Below are positions 36,109 through 47,349 of a stretch of DNA of 64,000 bases, piece by piece. Each line of letters opens with the position of its first letter. Positions within the stretch are counted from its first letter, which is position 1. The notes under the pieces are model-generated. The model was not told where the DNA came from. It saw nothing but the letters and a program-made list of their open reading frames with translations, and searched no databases. The DNA is from Reticulitermes lucifugus (taxonomy: Eukaryota > Arthropoda > Insecta > Blattodea > Rhinotermitidae): positions 966 through 64,965 of the forward strand of contig JAKCWW010000889.1 of assembly GCA_026260175.1 (NCBI GenBank), in the 5' to 3' direction. Made by a program: the position numbers and the translations under genes.

Positions 36109-36213
36109 GATGTTACGTTGTGCCGTTAGGGCAAAGAGTTTCCTGAAAATCATGGGAACTATTTGTCCAAGAAAATCATGGGCACTATTTGTCCAACGAC
36201 ACAACGTCACATC
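36109..36213. repeat. Fold-back copy of family X with internal tandem duplication
   Basis: GATGTTACGTTGTGCCGTT (36109-36127) pairs, with few mismatches, with the inverted copy at 36195-36213. Between them a 27-bp segment beginning GAAAATCATGGG is duplicated head to tail (about 36141-36195). A TATATAAA at 36223 follows but no gene does. Confidence 0.55.
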
Positions 36214-36648
36214 CAAGCTTGTATATAAATCTCCAGCAACATTGCTGAGAGAATCTTAAAGCTCGCAATCCCAGTCTTGTCTCATTTCCACACATCCATT
36301 TCACGTACAGGGTAAAATGAAATTAAAAACAAAAAGAAAGCGGAAGTGCTAAACACGAGCTACCATAATTAATTTAAAGTTGAAATGCGCACCATTAAAT
36401 TAAAACATTTTTGCTTTTGACGCTACTTAAAGATAAATGTCTTACGGAAGAACGAAATGTTTAAGAATATTAGGTCATAATATATTCTAATATTACACTT
36501 TGAGTATGAAAGCAGCAGGTTTCTCCCAAACGTTGGTAGGCCTCTTTACCTACGAAACTGAACGCTGTAAGTTTCCAGAGGACGTCTTATTCATATTCCT
36601 AGCCGTAACAAACTTATGCCTCATACTGACATTACTCCCTTGTATCAC

Positions 36649-37430
36649 AAAGTATGCATCACGGCCGTGTCATGGCTCAGGCGGTTAGTCGCCGGTCTCC
36701 CACCTTGGAGGCCCGGGTTCGATCCCAGCCGATCCCAGTGGCCGTGCGGTCTAAGGCGTGGGCCTTCGGCCGCTCGCTTACTGGGATCNNNNNNNNNNNN
36801 NNNNNNNNNNNNNNNNNNNNNNNNNNNNNNNNNNNNNNNNNNNNNNNNNNNNNNNNNNNNNNNNNNNNNNNNNNNNNNNNNNNNNNNNNNNNNNNNNNNN
36901 NNNNNNNNNNNNNNNNNNNNNNNNNNNNNNNNNNNNNNNNNNNNNNNNNNNNNNNNNNNNNNNNNNNNNNNNNNNNNNNNNNNNNNNNNNNNNNNNNNNN
37001 NNNNNNNNNNNNNNNNNNNNNNNNNNNNNNNNNNNNNNNNNNNNNNNNNNNNNNNNNNCGGGGGCATGGATGTTTGTGTTGTGTTAGATGTATGGACGGT
37101 AGCATGAACCGTAAAGTGACACGCAGGACAACAAGGACTTCAACAGTACAAATGGATCAAAGGGGAAAACCCAGGAATTAATAAAAAAAAGAAAAAATCC
37201 CGGGTCAGTCCATGTGGGATTTGTGGTGGTCAAAATGGCACTGGGACTGGTTTTTCCCCGAGTTGTTCGGTTTTCCCCTGTAATTTTCATTCCACTGGTG
37301 CTCTATTACTTGGAAAAATGAAAAAAACTGTCCATCTTCATCACACGGGTTGCACAATAAGCCTTAAGGCTGCGGTGCTTCCGTAGCTTCTGCTGCGGGG
37401 CCCTTCACCACAAAGAAAAGTATGCATCAC
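36649..37430 (+). mobile_element. Nested SINE pair with 14-bp target-site duplication
   Basis: AAAGTATGCATCAC is present at 36649-36662 and again at 37417-37430. Just inside is a very tRNA-like head (GTCATGGCTCAGGCGGTTAG, box B GGGTTCGATCCCAGC). It is interrupted by a family 2 SINE head (CCGATCCCAGTGGCCGTGCG ... GGCCGCTCGCTTACT), a 270-base gap, the family 2-like end with an A-rich tail (about 37178-37198), and then the rest of the outer element from CCCGGGTCAGTCCATGTGGG to 37416. The reading is one SINE inserted in another. Confidence 0.65.
36789..37058. other. Assembly gap inside nested SINE
   Basis: 270 undetermined bases within the element. Confidence 0.95.
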
Positions 37431-38331
37431 TGAACTCTCCTGTCTATTAATATGTACAGTATATATAGCATCTCCCTCAATTTCTTCTTTAGGCGCCTAG
37501 GATCTCTATTTCTAACGACATAAGCATTTCGCAACATTCTAGATGAAGGACTGTCCAACTCTTGGGTCAGGTTGAACTAAAGTTAAAATACATGCATCCT
37601 CAGTGCATCTCTTGAGCAACATGGCAAGACCATTTTTTCGTGTTTTACTTTGTGTGATGCCATAAACTGTTGTTTCTAAAAAGAAGCAGCGTTGAACATG
37701 TAGAGGGAAATGTTTGTGAATTCTACAGAAATGCGGACATATTTTTATGAAGTCTACTGCTAGTCCATTGTCAAGTGCATTTTATTAAGCGCATAGCAGA
37801 TTCAATTGTATTTTTACCTCGTAAATACCTGTATGGAAGAATTAACATGGACGTATCGAAGAACGCCACGAGCTATAGAGTAGTTAGGTTAGGTTAGGTT
37901 AGCTTCATGCGGCAATAATATTAAAAGGAATATTACGAAAATAATTTATAATAATGATAAATGGACGAATGTGATTGAGAATCTGCGTAATGCTGTTTCA
38001 TGCTTAGGGTATACTATTAGGTACTGGTTTATAAAAATTCAGCTTCTATATTGTAGGGAAATTAGTGTGTCTCTACTTCAAAGACCAGTTGTTTAATGTT
38101 GCTGAAGAAAGCAACTGTTGTTTATTCTGAAAGCCATACAAAACGCAAGTACCCTCTGTGGATAAAAAAAAAAGAACTTAACGTTAAATCAGATGGTACA
38201 CATTGTAATCACTGTGCTGCAATTTATAAACTACTATACTAGGCCCTCAGTGTACAGTGAATGTATCAAGATTTGTGTAAGGATGTTTATAAAGGAAAAC
38301 AGTATGGAAAAATTACACAAACTTATAAACT
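37431..38331. other. Intergenic, with short TTAGG run
   Basis: No gene seen. TTAGG repeats three times plus TTAG at 37884-37902, the insect telomere unit in an interstitial place. Confidence 0.45.
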
Positions 38332-38337
38332 TTTATT
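38332..38337 (-). terminator. Candidate polyadenylation signal of gene 4
   Basis: AATAAA on the minus strand about 260 nt after the stop at 38597-38595. It is the best signal seen downstream. Confidence 0.4.
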
Positions 38338-38594
38338 CTTTTTCCACACACATATACATCTGATGACGTAATCTGCTTTATATAAAAGGAGGTATAAACA
38401 CAGCAAGACGAATACTGTTAGAAATATTCTTAGAACATATTCCCAGCTTCAAGTAATCTTGAACAGAGTGCTGTAGCCTCTAACGAAAGTTAACCACATT
38501 GTAACAAGAACTTCTGTATCTTTCATCGCAAGAAAAACAAGTTGTTGCGACAACCATTTGTTAGTCCATTTATCTTCTGCAGGCAATGTCCAGC

Positions 38595-41500
38595 TCAACC
38601 GTAATATCCCCAGCCTCTTCCCCACCCACCATAGCCCCTTCCGTAACCCCCCCACCCACCATGACCCCTTCCGTATCCACCGTAGCCTCCTCCGTAACCT
38701 CCGTAACCTCCATAACCTCCATAACCTCCATAACCTCTGCCGTAACCACCACCCCCCCACGCCGACTCCGCTGTCCCAAGAGTTTCAGGTTGGGGTACGT
38801 CGGCTGCGACAACAGGGACAGTTTCTTCTTCGCCCGTTGGGTGGGCGTTTAAGCCGGCGATTATAGCCACCAAGGCCAGCAGAAGCACTCCCTGTGAACA
38901 CAAGCAAAATAATTAACACTCTCCACAAAACACCTTGGTGTTAATTCATGCAATGTGACTTCGTTTCATTTAACAAGTAGGCCTACTTCTGGGAAAAGAA
39001 TTTAAACACGCAATTTTCTTACAATGTTCTATTATTCATACCTTGCATTATCACTGATCAAACACACAATACTCAACCAACAAATGCACTCTTGTTATTT
39101 TTATAGATATTCTATATTACAGAGATTATAATATATAATATCTAAACAAATAATAAGAGTGCGTTTGGTGGTTGAGTATAGTGTGTTTCTTGCAATGCTT
39201 CAACATACGTAGCAAAGACATAATTAAATATAAAGCAATACACAATTTATCTACCCATATTTATGTATAACTTAATACACCGTAGATTTCAACAACAGGG
39301 CTGACTTTGCACAAAATTTGTAGGTAGGTGCGTATACGTAAAATTTCACACAGTTAATGCTGATTTTCATTAGTCATTGCTACTCACTAACAACCAAACA
39401 TCAATTTCGCAGTCACGTTTTTTAAATCCCACGAAAAATTACTGTAACAAAAGTTTCATATTATAAAAAAGTCACAGCTGCAATTTTAGCAGAATATTCA
39501 GTGAGCCTAATGACAGTGGAGGGAAAGGAAATTAAAGAGGAGTAGAATATTTTATAGCAGTATCCATCCAGTTGCCCGCAAGGGCTGACGGAAATAAAAC
39601 CACTCACTCAGGATAAACAATTTTCAGGCCGATCTCTGAAATATGAAACAGATTATTCTTAGATGTGGATCTTCAGAACAAATAACGACAAAGCTACAAG
39701 ATGTTCGGATTTTGCAAACACAGCCCTACATTTTACGTTGTATTGACCGTGCATCTTATCACAATTGGAAGTGTTTATTTTCATACAAACTTATGCACCA
39801 AATTAATTAATAATACTGTAAGATTTGGTGCATAAGTTGGTATGAAAATAAACACTTCCAACAGCCCTACATTTTATTCTTTTACGCTGACCCTTAAATA
39901 TGAAACCGCTATGCTGTCTTGAAACATCTTTAACAGAGCAACCTGCGCTGGCTGTTTCTTAATTTATCATGTCTGGGATCATACCAGAATAAACACAAAT
40001 AATATGTCAGTTTTATTCCCACAAAATATATTGTTATTTTAATAAATTAATATAACATTGGAAACAGGCTTGAAGAACTAAAAATATTTAATATAGGCCT
40101 AACGGATGAAAATAATGACAAAATATTTAATTAAAGGAGAGAGGACTCACACATGCACATAAAAATTTAGCAGGGAACACATAATTAGATTTCATATTCA
40201 CAACTCACAGATATGTGCGTCGTACCTATATCTACCACGAGTAAACTGACAGGCAACAAAATAGAGATTAATTTTCTCTGCAGCTGAGAAACTAAGAAAG
40301 GACTTAGGTCTCTGAAACACGGATAAAGTAACATGTTTTTTTTTCTAAAGTGATTCTAATTTTTTCTGGCTATAGTACTCGTATATTACAATAAAAATGA
40401 CTACTATTTTGAACGTTATCCATCGTCTTGGGTAACTTCAAATACGATTGTTCCGGAAATAGGATCTGTTTCCGTCATAAGATTAAAAATCCATGCGCAG
40501 CTGAGCCCTTGGGAATGCATAAATCAGTATAGTGATTCACATTAGCTCCTTCTAAAGGACCAACTCGGTAGGAATCTTTGTGTGGGATGAAGGAAACAAC
40601 CGAAACGTGTACAAGAAAAAGCAAGATGATGAACAATGTTCAAAGCAACAACAGTACTCAGTGTATGTGTTTTAGTTGTTTTAGCAGTACCGGACTCGGA
40701 AAGCTTTTCTTCCTAAGGTAAAGTGCTCGAGTGTTAAGTGACGGCAGATACATCAGAGAGAGAGAGAGAGTAAGTAGTTAAGAGAAGAGTGACCTACGTC
40801 ACCGTGTAACTAAAGAGATTTAAATGTTTCTGCATCACGAAAGTCGCTGCTGAGTGGTAAAATTCTTGTTTTCGCTTGGAATTATTTTTTTTCAAGTCTC
40901 TGCCCGGATACCGGATACCGGCTACCCTGACTCATGATTGCCGTATCTTAGCAAATGTCAGTTACTTCAAATTTGGCCACGCCAGAGTCCATCCATTTTT
41001 CTTTCCAGTTTATTAGGCACTCGTCGCCGTGTCAGTCAACGATATGTACACTGCTTTACTGACAGCGTCTTTAAATAAACACATACATAAACACACGGAG
41101 CAAGTAGTTGATAGAAGCATGCGCTACATTACACGCGCGTGTATAAATTAAATAAGAATGTATTTTCTGACTCATATAGATTGGTTTAAACTACCAGAAT
41201 ACAAGGACTAAAAAGTGAAGTTATGTAAATTATTTTAATGCATAGCAACATTTTCTCTAGCTTAATATTTAACTTAGTATTCTATTAAACGCTTAATAAG
41301 TTTGGAATACAAATGAATTCTTCCTGAAAGAAACATAAAAACTGCCTTTGATGTATTTCACAGCTAATACGGTATAACGAATGACACTGCTACACATTTT
41401 CAAGAACTTGCTTTTTCTAGAACTTGTACAGTGTAAATTGTATTAACACGTTAAATAACAATTGCTTGTAAAGCTGTATTTGTACTTGTCTTAACATCAC

Positions 41501-44500
41501 GTCATAATGGTGTATGATGATGTGGGGGTAGAGCTCCACGCATTTCTTATCCCTAGCACTATTTGAAGTGAAACCAACTAACTCCATGCAGCAGAGTTCT
41601 TCTTGAGAAGCTAACAGGTCCTCAGCTAGTCAAGAAATTCCCCGCATTTTATGGAACCCGAAGGTCCATTACCTCACTCACAAGCGGCCGCCACCTGTTC
41701 CTATCCCGAGCCTGATCAATCCAGTCCATGCCTCCCCATCGCACTTCTTGGCGATCCATTTTAATATTATCCTCCCACATATGCCTACGTTTTCAAAGTG
41801 GTCTCGTTTTAGGTCTCACCACCAAAACCCTGTATGCCTCTCTCCTGTCACCCATATGTGCCACAAGCCCCGCCCAACTCATTCTTCTTGATTTGATCAC
41901 CTGAATGATATTTGGTAAGGATTAAAAATGATAAAACTCCTCGTTATTTAGTCTTCTCTACTTGCCTGTTACCTCGTCCCTCTTAGGCCCAAATATATTC
42001 CTCAGCACCCTATTATCGAACACCCGCAGCCTGTGTTATTCACTCAGTGTGAAGACCAAGTTTCACACTCATACAAAACAACAGGCAAAATTATAATTGA
42101 TGAAGTGAAACAGTCAACTTTAAACCCTGGCTGATTTATCCCCTAGGAAAGAGCCCTTCGTGACTATTGAATGAGTGTCAGATTGGGTCCCATAGCCATT
42201 CTCGATGCTTTGGGACATGACAAATATGGAAAAACCGAACCCAGATTCCTCAGTCGTCTAACAGGTAGCTTAGTCGCTAGACTGACTGACAGGTGTCACT
42301 ACAGTGGAGTAGTAACATAACCGCAACAGGCTTTGGAATGCAAGAGTGCACTATGACGCATGTGAATTCTGTTTACTGTAGAGGTCAGACTGTACAATGT
42401 GTGACGCATTTTAAATTTCTCGTCTTTATACAGTACACATATTATGTTTAAAGAACGGAAAGAAAACTTATTACACGGAGGGGTAAGGTAAATATTTTGA
42501 GATACATTAAAAGGAATTATATTATTCTAACTAGAATGACTGAAGAGAAGACGCCAACTAGAATAAGGCATAAATGATACGATAATACTAAATGGATCTA
42601 AGGCAATGGCGGACTGTTTATTAGACACACTAATAGAAATAATAGAGGCCATAACAGGAAAATTATTGTCTAACTGAGCGAATGTTACCTTATCAAGAGG
42701 GATTTTGTTCTGTAGATTTATTCGTTATATATTCATAATGTAATGAAAAGTTTACTTTTTTGCTCTCCTAAATTTCGGTGACCAAACATTCCACAAATTT
42801 AGTGATTCTTAAGAACTTTCAACCACATAATTCTTTTTGAAAGAAACTTGTACTGTGGATAAAAGATTCGGAATTTCACAACAAATAACTGCTCCTTTAT
42901 TAACAACGAAAATATCAACAAGCTTTGTCTTCATGATGACTTGAGCTCAGTATAGAAAATTTTAGAGCAATATAAATCCACGAACGTTTTGAAATTCGCT
43001 GACTGCATGAAGGCAGTAAAAATAAAAATCTACGTGATTAAGTCCATTATTTGCGACTTGGCTGAAGATCGCACATTGCAGGGCCACTGCATTTAGGAAA
43101 CTGGCTCTATTTCCTTCATCAGGTTAGCAAGATCTGCTTTGTAGAGAGTCCAGTCGCAGCGTCAATACAAAACCACAAAAATATGACCAATTTTCTGTTC
43201 TTTAGTGTTGAAAAGCTGAGATAACCATCAGAAAAACTTCCAAACTAGTAAAATTAAAAGGAGTCTATATTATATGTGAAGGTTCAGTTCGTGTCTCAGA
43301 AAAAAAAGGTGATTTTTTTCAGAAAGCTAAATCGGTAAATGTTGTACATCGAAATTATCAGTATTTATAGTAAGAACCACTCGGAACACATACGTATATT
43401 GTGTGGACAGAATTCAGAGATTTTCGTAGTACATACATACACCACTATCTTTAAAGCGTTCGAACGTAATCCATCTACAGATTACATTAAATTAGAAATA
43501 ATGTACTAAGCCTAGTACAACAACATATAGTCTGGAAAGTGAACTAGCCAAATTTGGATTGTCTTAATACATCCTAAGTACATATTATTATGCATTATTT
43601 TACTCTATGATATTCAAAATATTTGTTTACAATAAAAATATGGAAAAGTTACTTATTTGTATTTGTTTAACAAATGAGCCACTAAGCATATTGTACAGCG
43701 CGGAATTATTAGAAAATAGGGGCTTATGATGATCACAGAAGACTGTGAAAGGAAACTGTCGTGACCTAATTCGAGGTACTATTTCTAAAACTTTCCTCAA
43801 ATGAGTGAGAACGAAAATTTCAGCTAGGATAGTCAGGACTCGGCTGAAGTTTGACTAGGCACCTCCCAATGCAACTCAGAATACAAGTGCCGTAAACTAT
43901 CTTGTTCGGCACTTTTATAAATGTGATAATTCTTACATAAAGAATGCGTTACGGTTTAAGTCAGAAGCAAGTAAACTCTCTTGTACCGTGTAAAACAAAA
44001 CAATCCCAAATAATTCAATTATCATTCAATTCTTCGATAACTGAACGATGTTGTCTCGATGCTCACATTTGGCTGCGTTTAGAATGACAAGGAATGGCGA
44101 GATAGGTAAGATTGGCAAAACTTTCGTGACCTACTGGAAGTAACATCCGTGATTGAGGAGAACCATTTCATGTTTCGGTTAAACTCGCCGGTCTTGGTCT
44201 GGTATCTCATCCCACACACTTCAGTTTTGCTGATTTTGTGAAAACTGTAGCATTCCGTTTTAATAGGGAAGTTACTCGTGTAATCGAAGCAAAACAAAAG
44301 TGGAAAACGTGCCTTAATTGAGTTCATAGGTATTTAAAGTACACTTTATGCAGTTTTACGTACTTCGTTACATCTATTATACATAACACGACAATTTATT
44401 GCAAAGTAACTAACAAAGTGATTATTTCTTAACCAATAAAAGTGGCACCGTCCGTTAGAAGGTGACCGTCAGTTTGCAAGTGAAAATCTTCCCATGTTTT

Positions 44501-46421
44501 ATTGAACCCGAACCTTCATTGCCGTTTTCGTAATAGCCCAATAGAAATCCATTTCTGAGACAAATTAACATAGTCCACCTCCTCTCACCCTATTAATTTA
44601 AAATACATTTATTATTACCACGTTATTTACCCCTGTGTTTTCCTTCAGGTTATTCGGTCAAAGATGTTTAAAAGTTTCTCTGGTTTACTATGCGCGCTAC
44701 ATAACCAGCCATCAGATATTTCTTGATTAGTTCACCCCAGTAGCATCTGATGACGCATAGAAACAAATATAATATGGCATACGCAAAGGTCTTGGAAAAT
44801 CTTGCCACACTGCAGATATCATACTGCATAAATGCGTAAATTCGTTTCATTGAGTTAAAGATTTAACAAATCAAAATTGTTTAAAAGAAAGTTGTAAACC
44901 ATAATGACATATGTATAGGCACTGCATGCAATCTACCAGTTCTTTCTACGGTTGATTTACATTTAATGACGTTTTCAGCATATCGCTCTGATACAATGAT
45001 TATCGAAAACTTAGTTTGAACGTATGTGGAAGGAACAGCCGTAGCCTAAGTTACTATACTATACCAAAATCTGTCTGGAGAAACTGAGAGAAACCGCGGA
45101 TCACCTCACTCAGGTTGGTCGATGTCTGGGGTCTACCAGTTAAGAAGCAGGGGTGATACCCTATCAGCGGCGACTTTCCGGATTGTGCAGTTTCGTGCAG
45201 TTAAGTGACCTCAACAACCATTTACTTTTTATGACACGACAGCCCCTAGTGGGCCAGGGCTTCCACATTGTCGAGGCTTCACACACACACACACACACGT
45301 CGACACACCACACTCGGTAGGACTCCTCTGGACGAGTGACCAGCCCGACGCAGAGACCTCTACCTGACAACACACAACACTCACAGGAGACAGACAGCCA
45401 TGCCCCCGGCGGGATTCAAACCCACAATGCCTTCAAGTAAGCGGCCGCAGACCCATGCCTTAGACGGCGCGGCCACTGGAATCGGCCACCCATTTATTGC
45501 GCACGTACATTTACTACTACAGGTCTAAATATCTGGCTAGTGTTAACCACACAGCTCACAGGCTTACCACTCTGCATGAAGTCACAATTCCTTCTTGTAT
45601 TTAGTTTAATTCGCCACACCAAATATCTTTAAAATTACATTTGTGTATCACAATTACATATATATTTACAATTTTCTATTAATTCCCTGTAAAAGAGGAT
45701 TTTTAGAGACGACTAACGTTTGATTTGAGTTTCCTGTAAAATTGGGGCTATAAATTGCCCCTAATCCGAAGAATCACGCTATAAAAGCGTTTGGGAAAAT
45801 GGAGGTCAAACTTTGTGCATCTTTAATCTCGGCAAGAGATGAAGGACAATGGTCAGATTTACACTCTGGCCGCCATAACACTCCCCCCCCCCAAGAAAGC
45901 TCACCCCGGCTCCACTGGGTAGAACGCCGGTGGGACTTACAATCGGTGTGCACACAGTAGCGAGGAGAAATACCGCTAAACCTGATGCCGGTAATATAGA
46001 GGCTATCGAGTGGATTAGGACTGAAATTAATCTTTTTGTTCTTTTTCATTCTTCATGGAATACTGAAGCCCGGAAGAGAATGGCAACACACCCCTTAGAA
46101 ACGTCGGAAACGACTTACCCACCGACTCAGCGTCATATCCAAGAAGACAAGAAATCCTCGTCCAAAAGTAAATCTGCTCAATAAATTTTATCAAATGATT
46201 CCTGTACCAAATTTAATCTAAATATGATCAGTACTTGCATAGTTACTACTTATGGACAGACACACACTACCTCTCCATAACATACCAAGAGAGGAACAAA
46301 AATTATGATGACTGATTAAAATATTCATATTACCATGTTAATACATTCCAAGTTAATTTTAATGCGTAATTATTATATAAAGTAAAAATAAATTACTTTA
46401 ACTTACCAGAAAATGATTCAT
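38595..46421 (-). CDS. Secreted GGY/YGGYG-rich peptide, two exons (gene 4)
   Basis: Read as complement(join(38595..38891, 46407..46421)), 103 residues. Exon 1 (46421 down to 46407) codes MNHFL and is followed by GTAAGT. Exon 2 starts after TTGTGTTCACAG (acceptor AG at 38893-38892) in phase 0 and continues GVLLLALVAIIAGLNA, giving a clean signal peptide cut after Ala21. An acidic spacer of about 26 residues, from HPTGEEET to GTAE, leads into a Gly/Tyr/Trp domain with GYGGYGG runs, then YGRGHGGW and YGRGYGGW units, ending GWGYYG. The GGY runs are coded by 9-bp repeats at about 38693-38740. The arrangement (signal, acidic pro-part, YGGYG/YGGW tail) recalls the nematode NLP-29-type antimicrobial peptides and arthropod glycine-rich peptides. 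That is resemblance in composition, not shown homology. The intron is 7.5 kb and full of repeats. Confidence 0.78.
39060..39188. repeat. Fold-back element in gene 4 intron, 129 bp
   Basis: Two 41-bp arms (39060-39100 and 39148-39188) are inverted copies with about four mismatches, separated by a 47-bp AT-rich loop. Outer ends read AAACACAC and GTGTGTTT. MITE-like, with no coding capacity. Confidence 0.7.
39720..39876. repeat. Near-perfect hairpin flanked by a 16-bp direct repeat
   Basis: ACAGCCCTACATTTTA occurs at 39720-39735 and 39861-39876. Between them, arms of 40 nt (39765-39804 and 39822-39861) pair with two mismatches around a 17-nt loop. The flanking repeat looks like a target-site duplication. 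It sits in the gene 4 intron and would be in its primary transcript. Confidence 0.7.
41573..42135 (-). mobile_element. LINE family B 3' half, reverse copy
   Basis: On the minus strand it starts near VVLYECETWS (RT thumb region), then GLRGTR, a [19 protein letters not shown]-like region in decayed form, WEDNIKMDRQEVRWGGMDWID, and the 3' UTR GAGAAGAACTCTGCTGCATG, AGTTAGTT. Co-linear with 57430-58482. It has several frameshifts and is 5'-truncated. It lies within the gene 4 intron. Confidence 0.65.
42136..44458. other. Gene 4 intron, no exon seen
   Basis: AT-rich intron sequence. A weak tRNA-like stretch lies at about 42215-42280 (reverse strand). Nothing else is recognised. Confidence 0.4.
44459..44535 (-). 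mobile_element. LINE family B 3'-end scrap
   Basis: CAAGTGAAAATCTTCCC, TTTTATTGAACCCGAA and CCTTCATTGCCG follow, in reverse, the LINE B segment that ends ...CTTCGGGTTCC...GCGGGGAATTTC. Short and decayed. Confidence 0.4.
45228..45490 (-). mobile_element. SINE family 2, reverse copy
   Basis: The reverse strand has GGCCGATTCCAGTGGCCGCG, CCGTCTAAGGCATGG, GCGGCCGCTTACTTG and box B TGGGTTTGAATCCCGCC, then a body with a (GT)n run (45280-45298 as AC), and a 3' end with GGCTGTCGTGTCATAAAAAG. It is a fuller copy of the element at 20151-20375, without a gap, in the gene 4 intron. Confidence 0.7.
45755..45965 (-). repeat. tRNA-derived SINE-like element with C10 run
   Basis: AATCTCGGCAAGAGATGA and ACACTCTGGCCGCCATAACA recall the element at 35775-35985. 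A C-run at 45887-45896 and GC-rich sequence follow. Boundaries are uncertain. Confidence 0.35.
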
Positions 46422-46555
46422 CTTAAAGACTGAAGGTAGGCCGATAACTGAGCCTGTATAATCAACGTGAACGCAACTGGAACCAGCAACCGTTGATCCA
46501 CTGCTGTTGACAACAGCTTCTTTGCTTCTATCTCAAAATTCAGTCGTTTTATATA
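46422..46555 (-). promoter_or_regulatory. TATA box and 5' UTR of gene 4
   Basis: On the minus strand, CTATATAAAACG reads through 46556-46545, with the TATA core about 46555-46547. This is about 125 bp before the ATG at 46421, somewhat further than in the other three genes. Expected start of transcription is near 46520. The leader ends in CTTTAAG before the ATG. Confidence 0.6.
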
Positions 46556-46556
46556 G

Positions 46557-47345
46557 AAAAGGGGCCGATGGCGCATACCATTGACTTTGCTGTATGTTGT
46601 CCCCGGGAATTCACAGCGGTCATTGTAGCCTTTGCCTTGGAAATGATTGGTGCATTTCGTTCGACTTCTCCTCCTTCAGCCCACTCGCTCACACTTTCGT
46701 TACGAGAAGAAAAGGTACTAGAAAGGAAGTCGAAGATTAGGAAGTGGGGATGAAGCGCGTAGGTAATAAAAGGATGGGCAGGAAGATACTACAACACGTT
46801 AAAGCCTTTATTTTACTTCTCCTCACCTCCCCTGCCATTCTCGACATACGTACCCACTCAACCCTTCTTCTCCAACTTTCCCTTTCTCCCTAACGTATCT
46901 CTAAAAACCACTGTACCAAGAATTTAAAGAATAAAAAAAAAGAGTCGTGCGAGTTGGATGCAGTCAAGACCTTGAACTGGGAGATGAACTAGAGCATTTC
47001 TTTTAAACAGTAACTATAAGAAGCTACCATGTAAAGGTGGTTTGGTAAGAATGTGGTCCTCCCCATAGCCTGGTATACATTTACTGGCGTGCCGGAAGCA
47101 CGCAGGTGAATTTTCACCAGGCTACACGGTGTCAGCTCCCAGAATTCAGTATTCTTCATACCCATTGACCTGAGAAACTGAAATCTCACAAAAGGAGCTT
47201 CTCTCCAATGTAATACCAATACAGCAACGCTTACCGACCACATAATTACTTTACACGCACATAAACATCTCTTTTCCCAAGCAGTGGGTTTATTTTCGGG
47301 TTACTTTACAACGCCGTATCAAGTGATGGTGAATAATGAGTCGGG
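46557..47345. other. Upstream region of gene 4, with family X scrap
   Basis: No gene seen. CCAGGCTACACGGTGTCAGC at 47119-47138, followed by CAGTATTCTT, is a family X arm matching the right arm at 28455-28490. Confidence 0.45.
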
Positions 47346-47349
47346 TTAG

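Noticed and set aside
36223-36330. TATATAAA after a family X palindrome
   Set aside because: No ATG with a donor in the following 80 bp; probably part of the repeat.
36663-36730. A genuine tRNA gene
   Set aside because: Boxes A and B are excellent, but the segment continues into a SINE body flanked by a target-site duplication, and no complete cloverleaf with an acceptor stem is closed.
38377-38412. Plus-strand TATATAAAAG followed by TATAAA, and a plus-strand frame across 38558-38866
   Set aside because: The frame is the antisense of the GGY repeat of gene 4, and no plus-strand ATG with splice context follows the TATA. It lies in the likely 3' UTR of gene 4.
47228-47245. Minus-strand ATGTGGTCG|GTAAGC as a tiny first exon
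   Set aside because: No TATA box upstream on the minus strand and no partner exon in the window.
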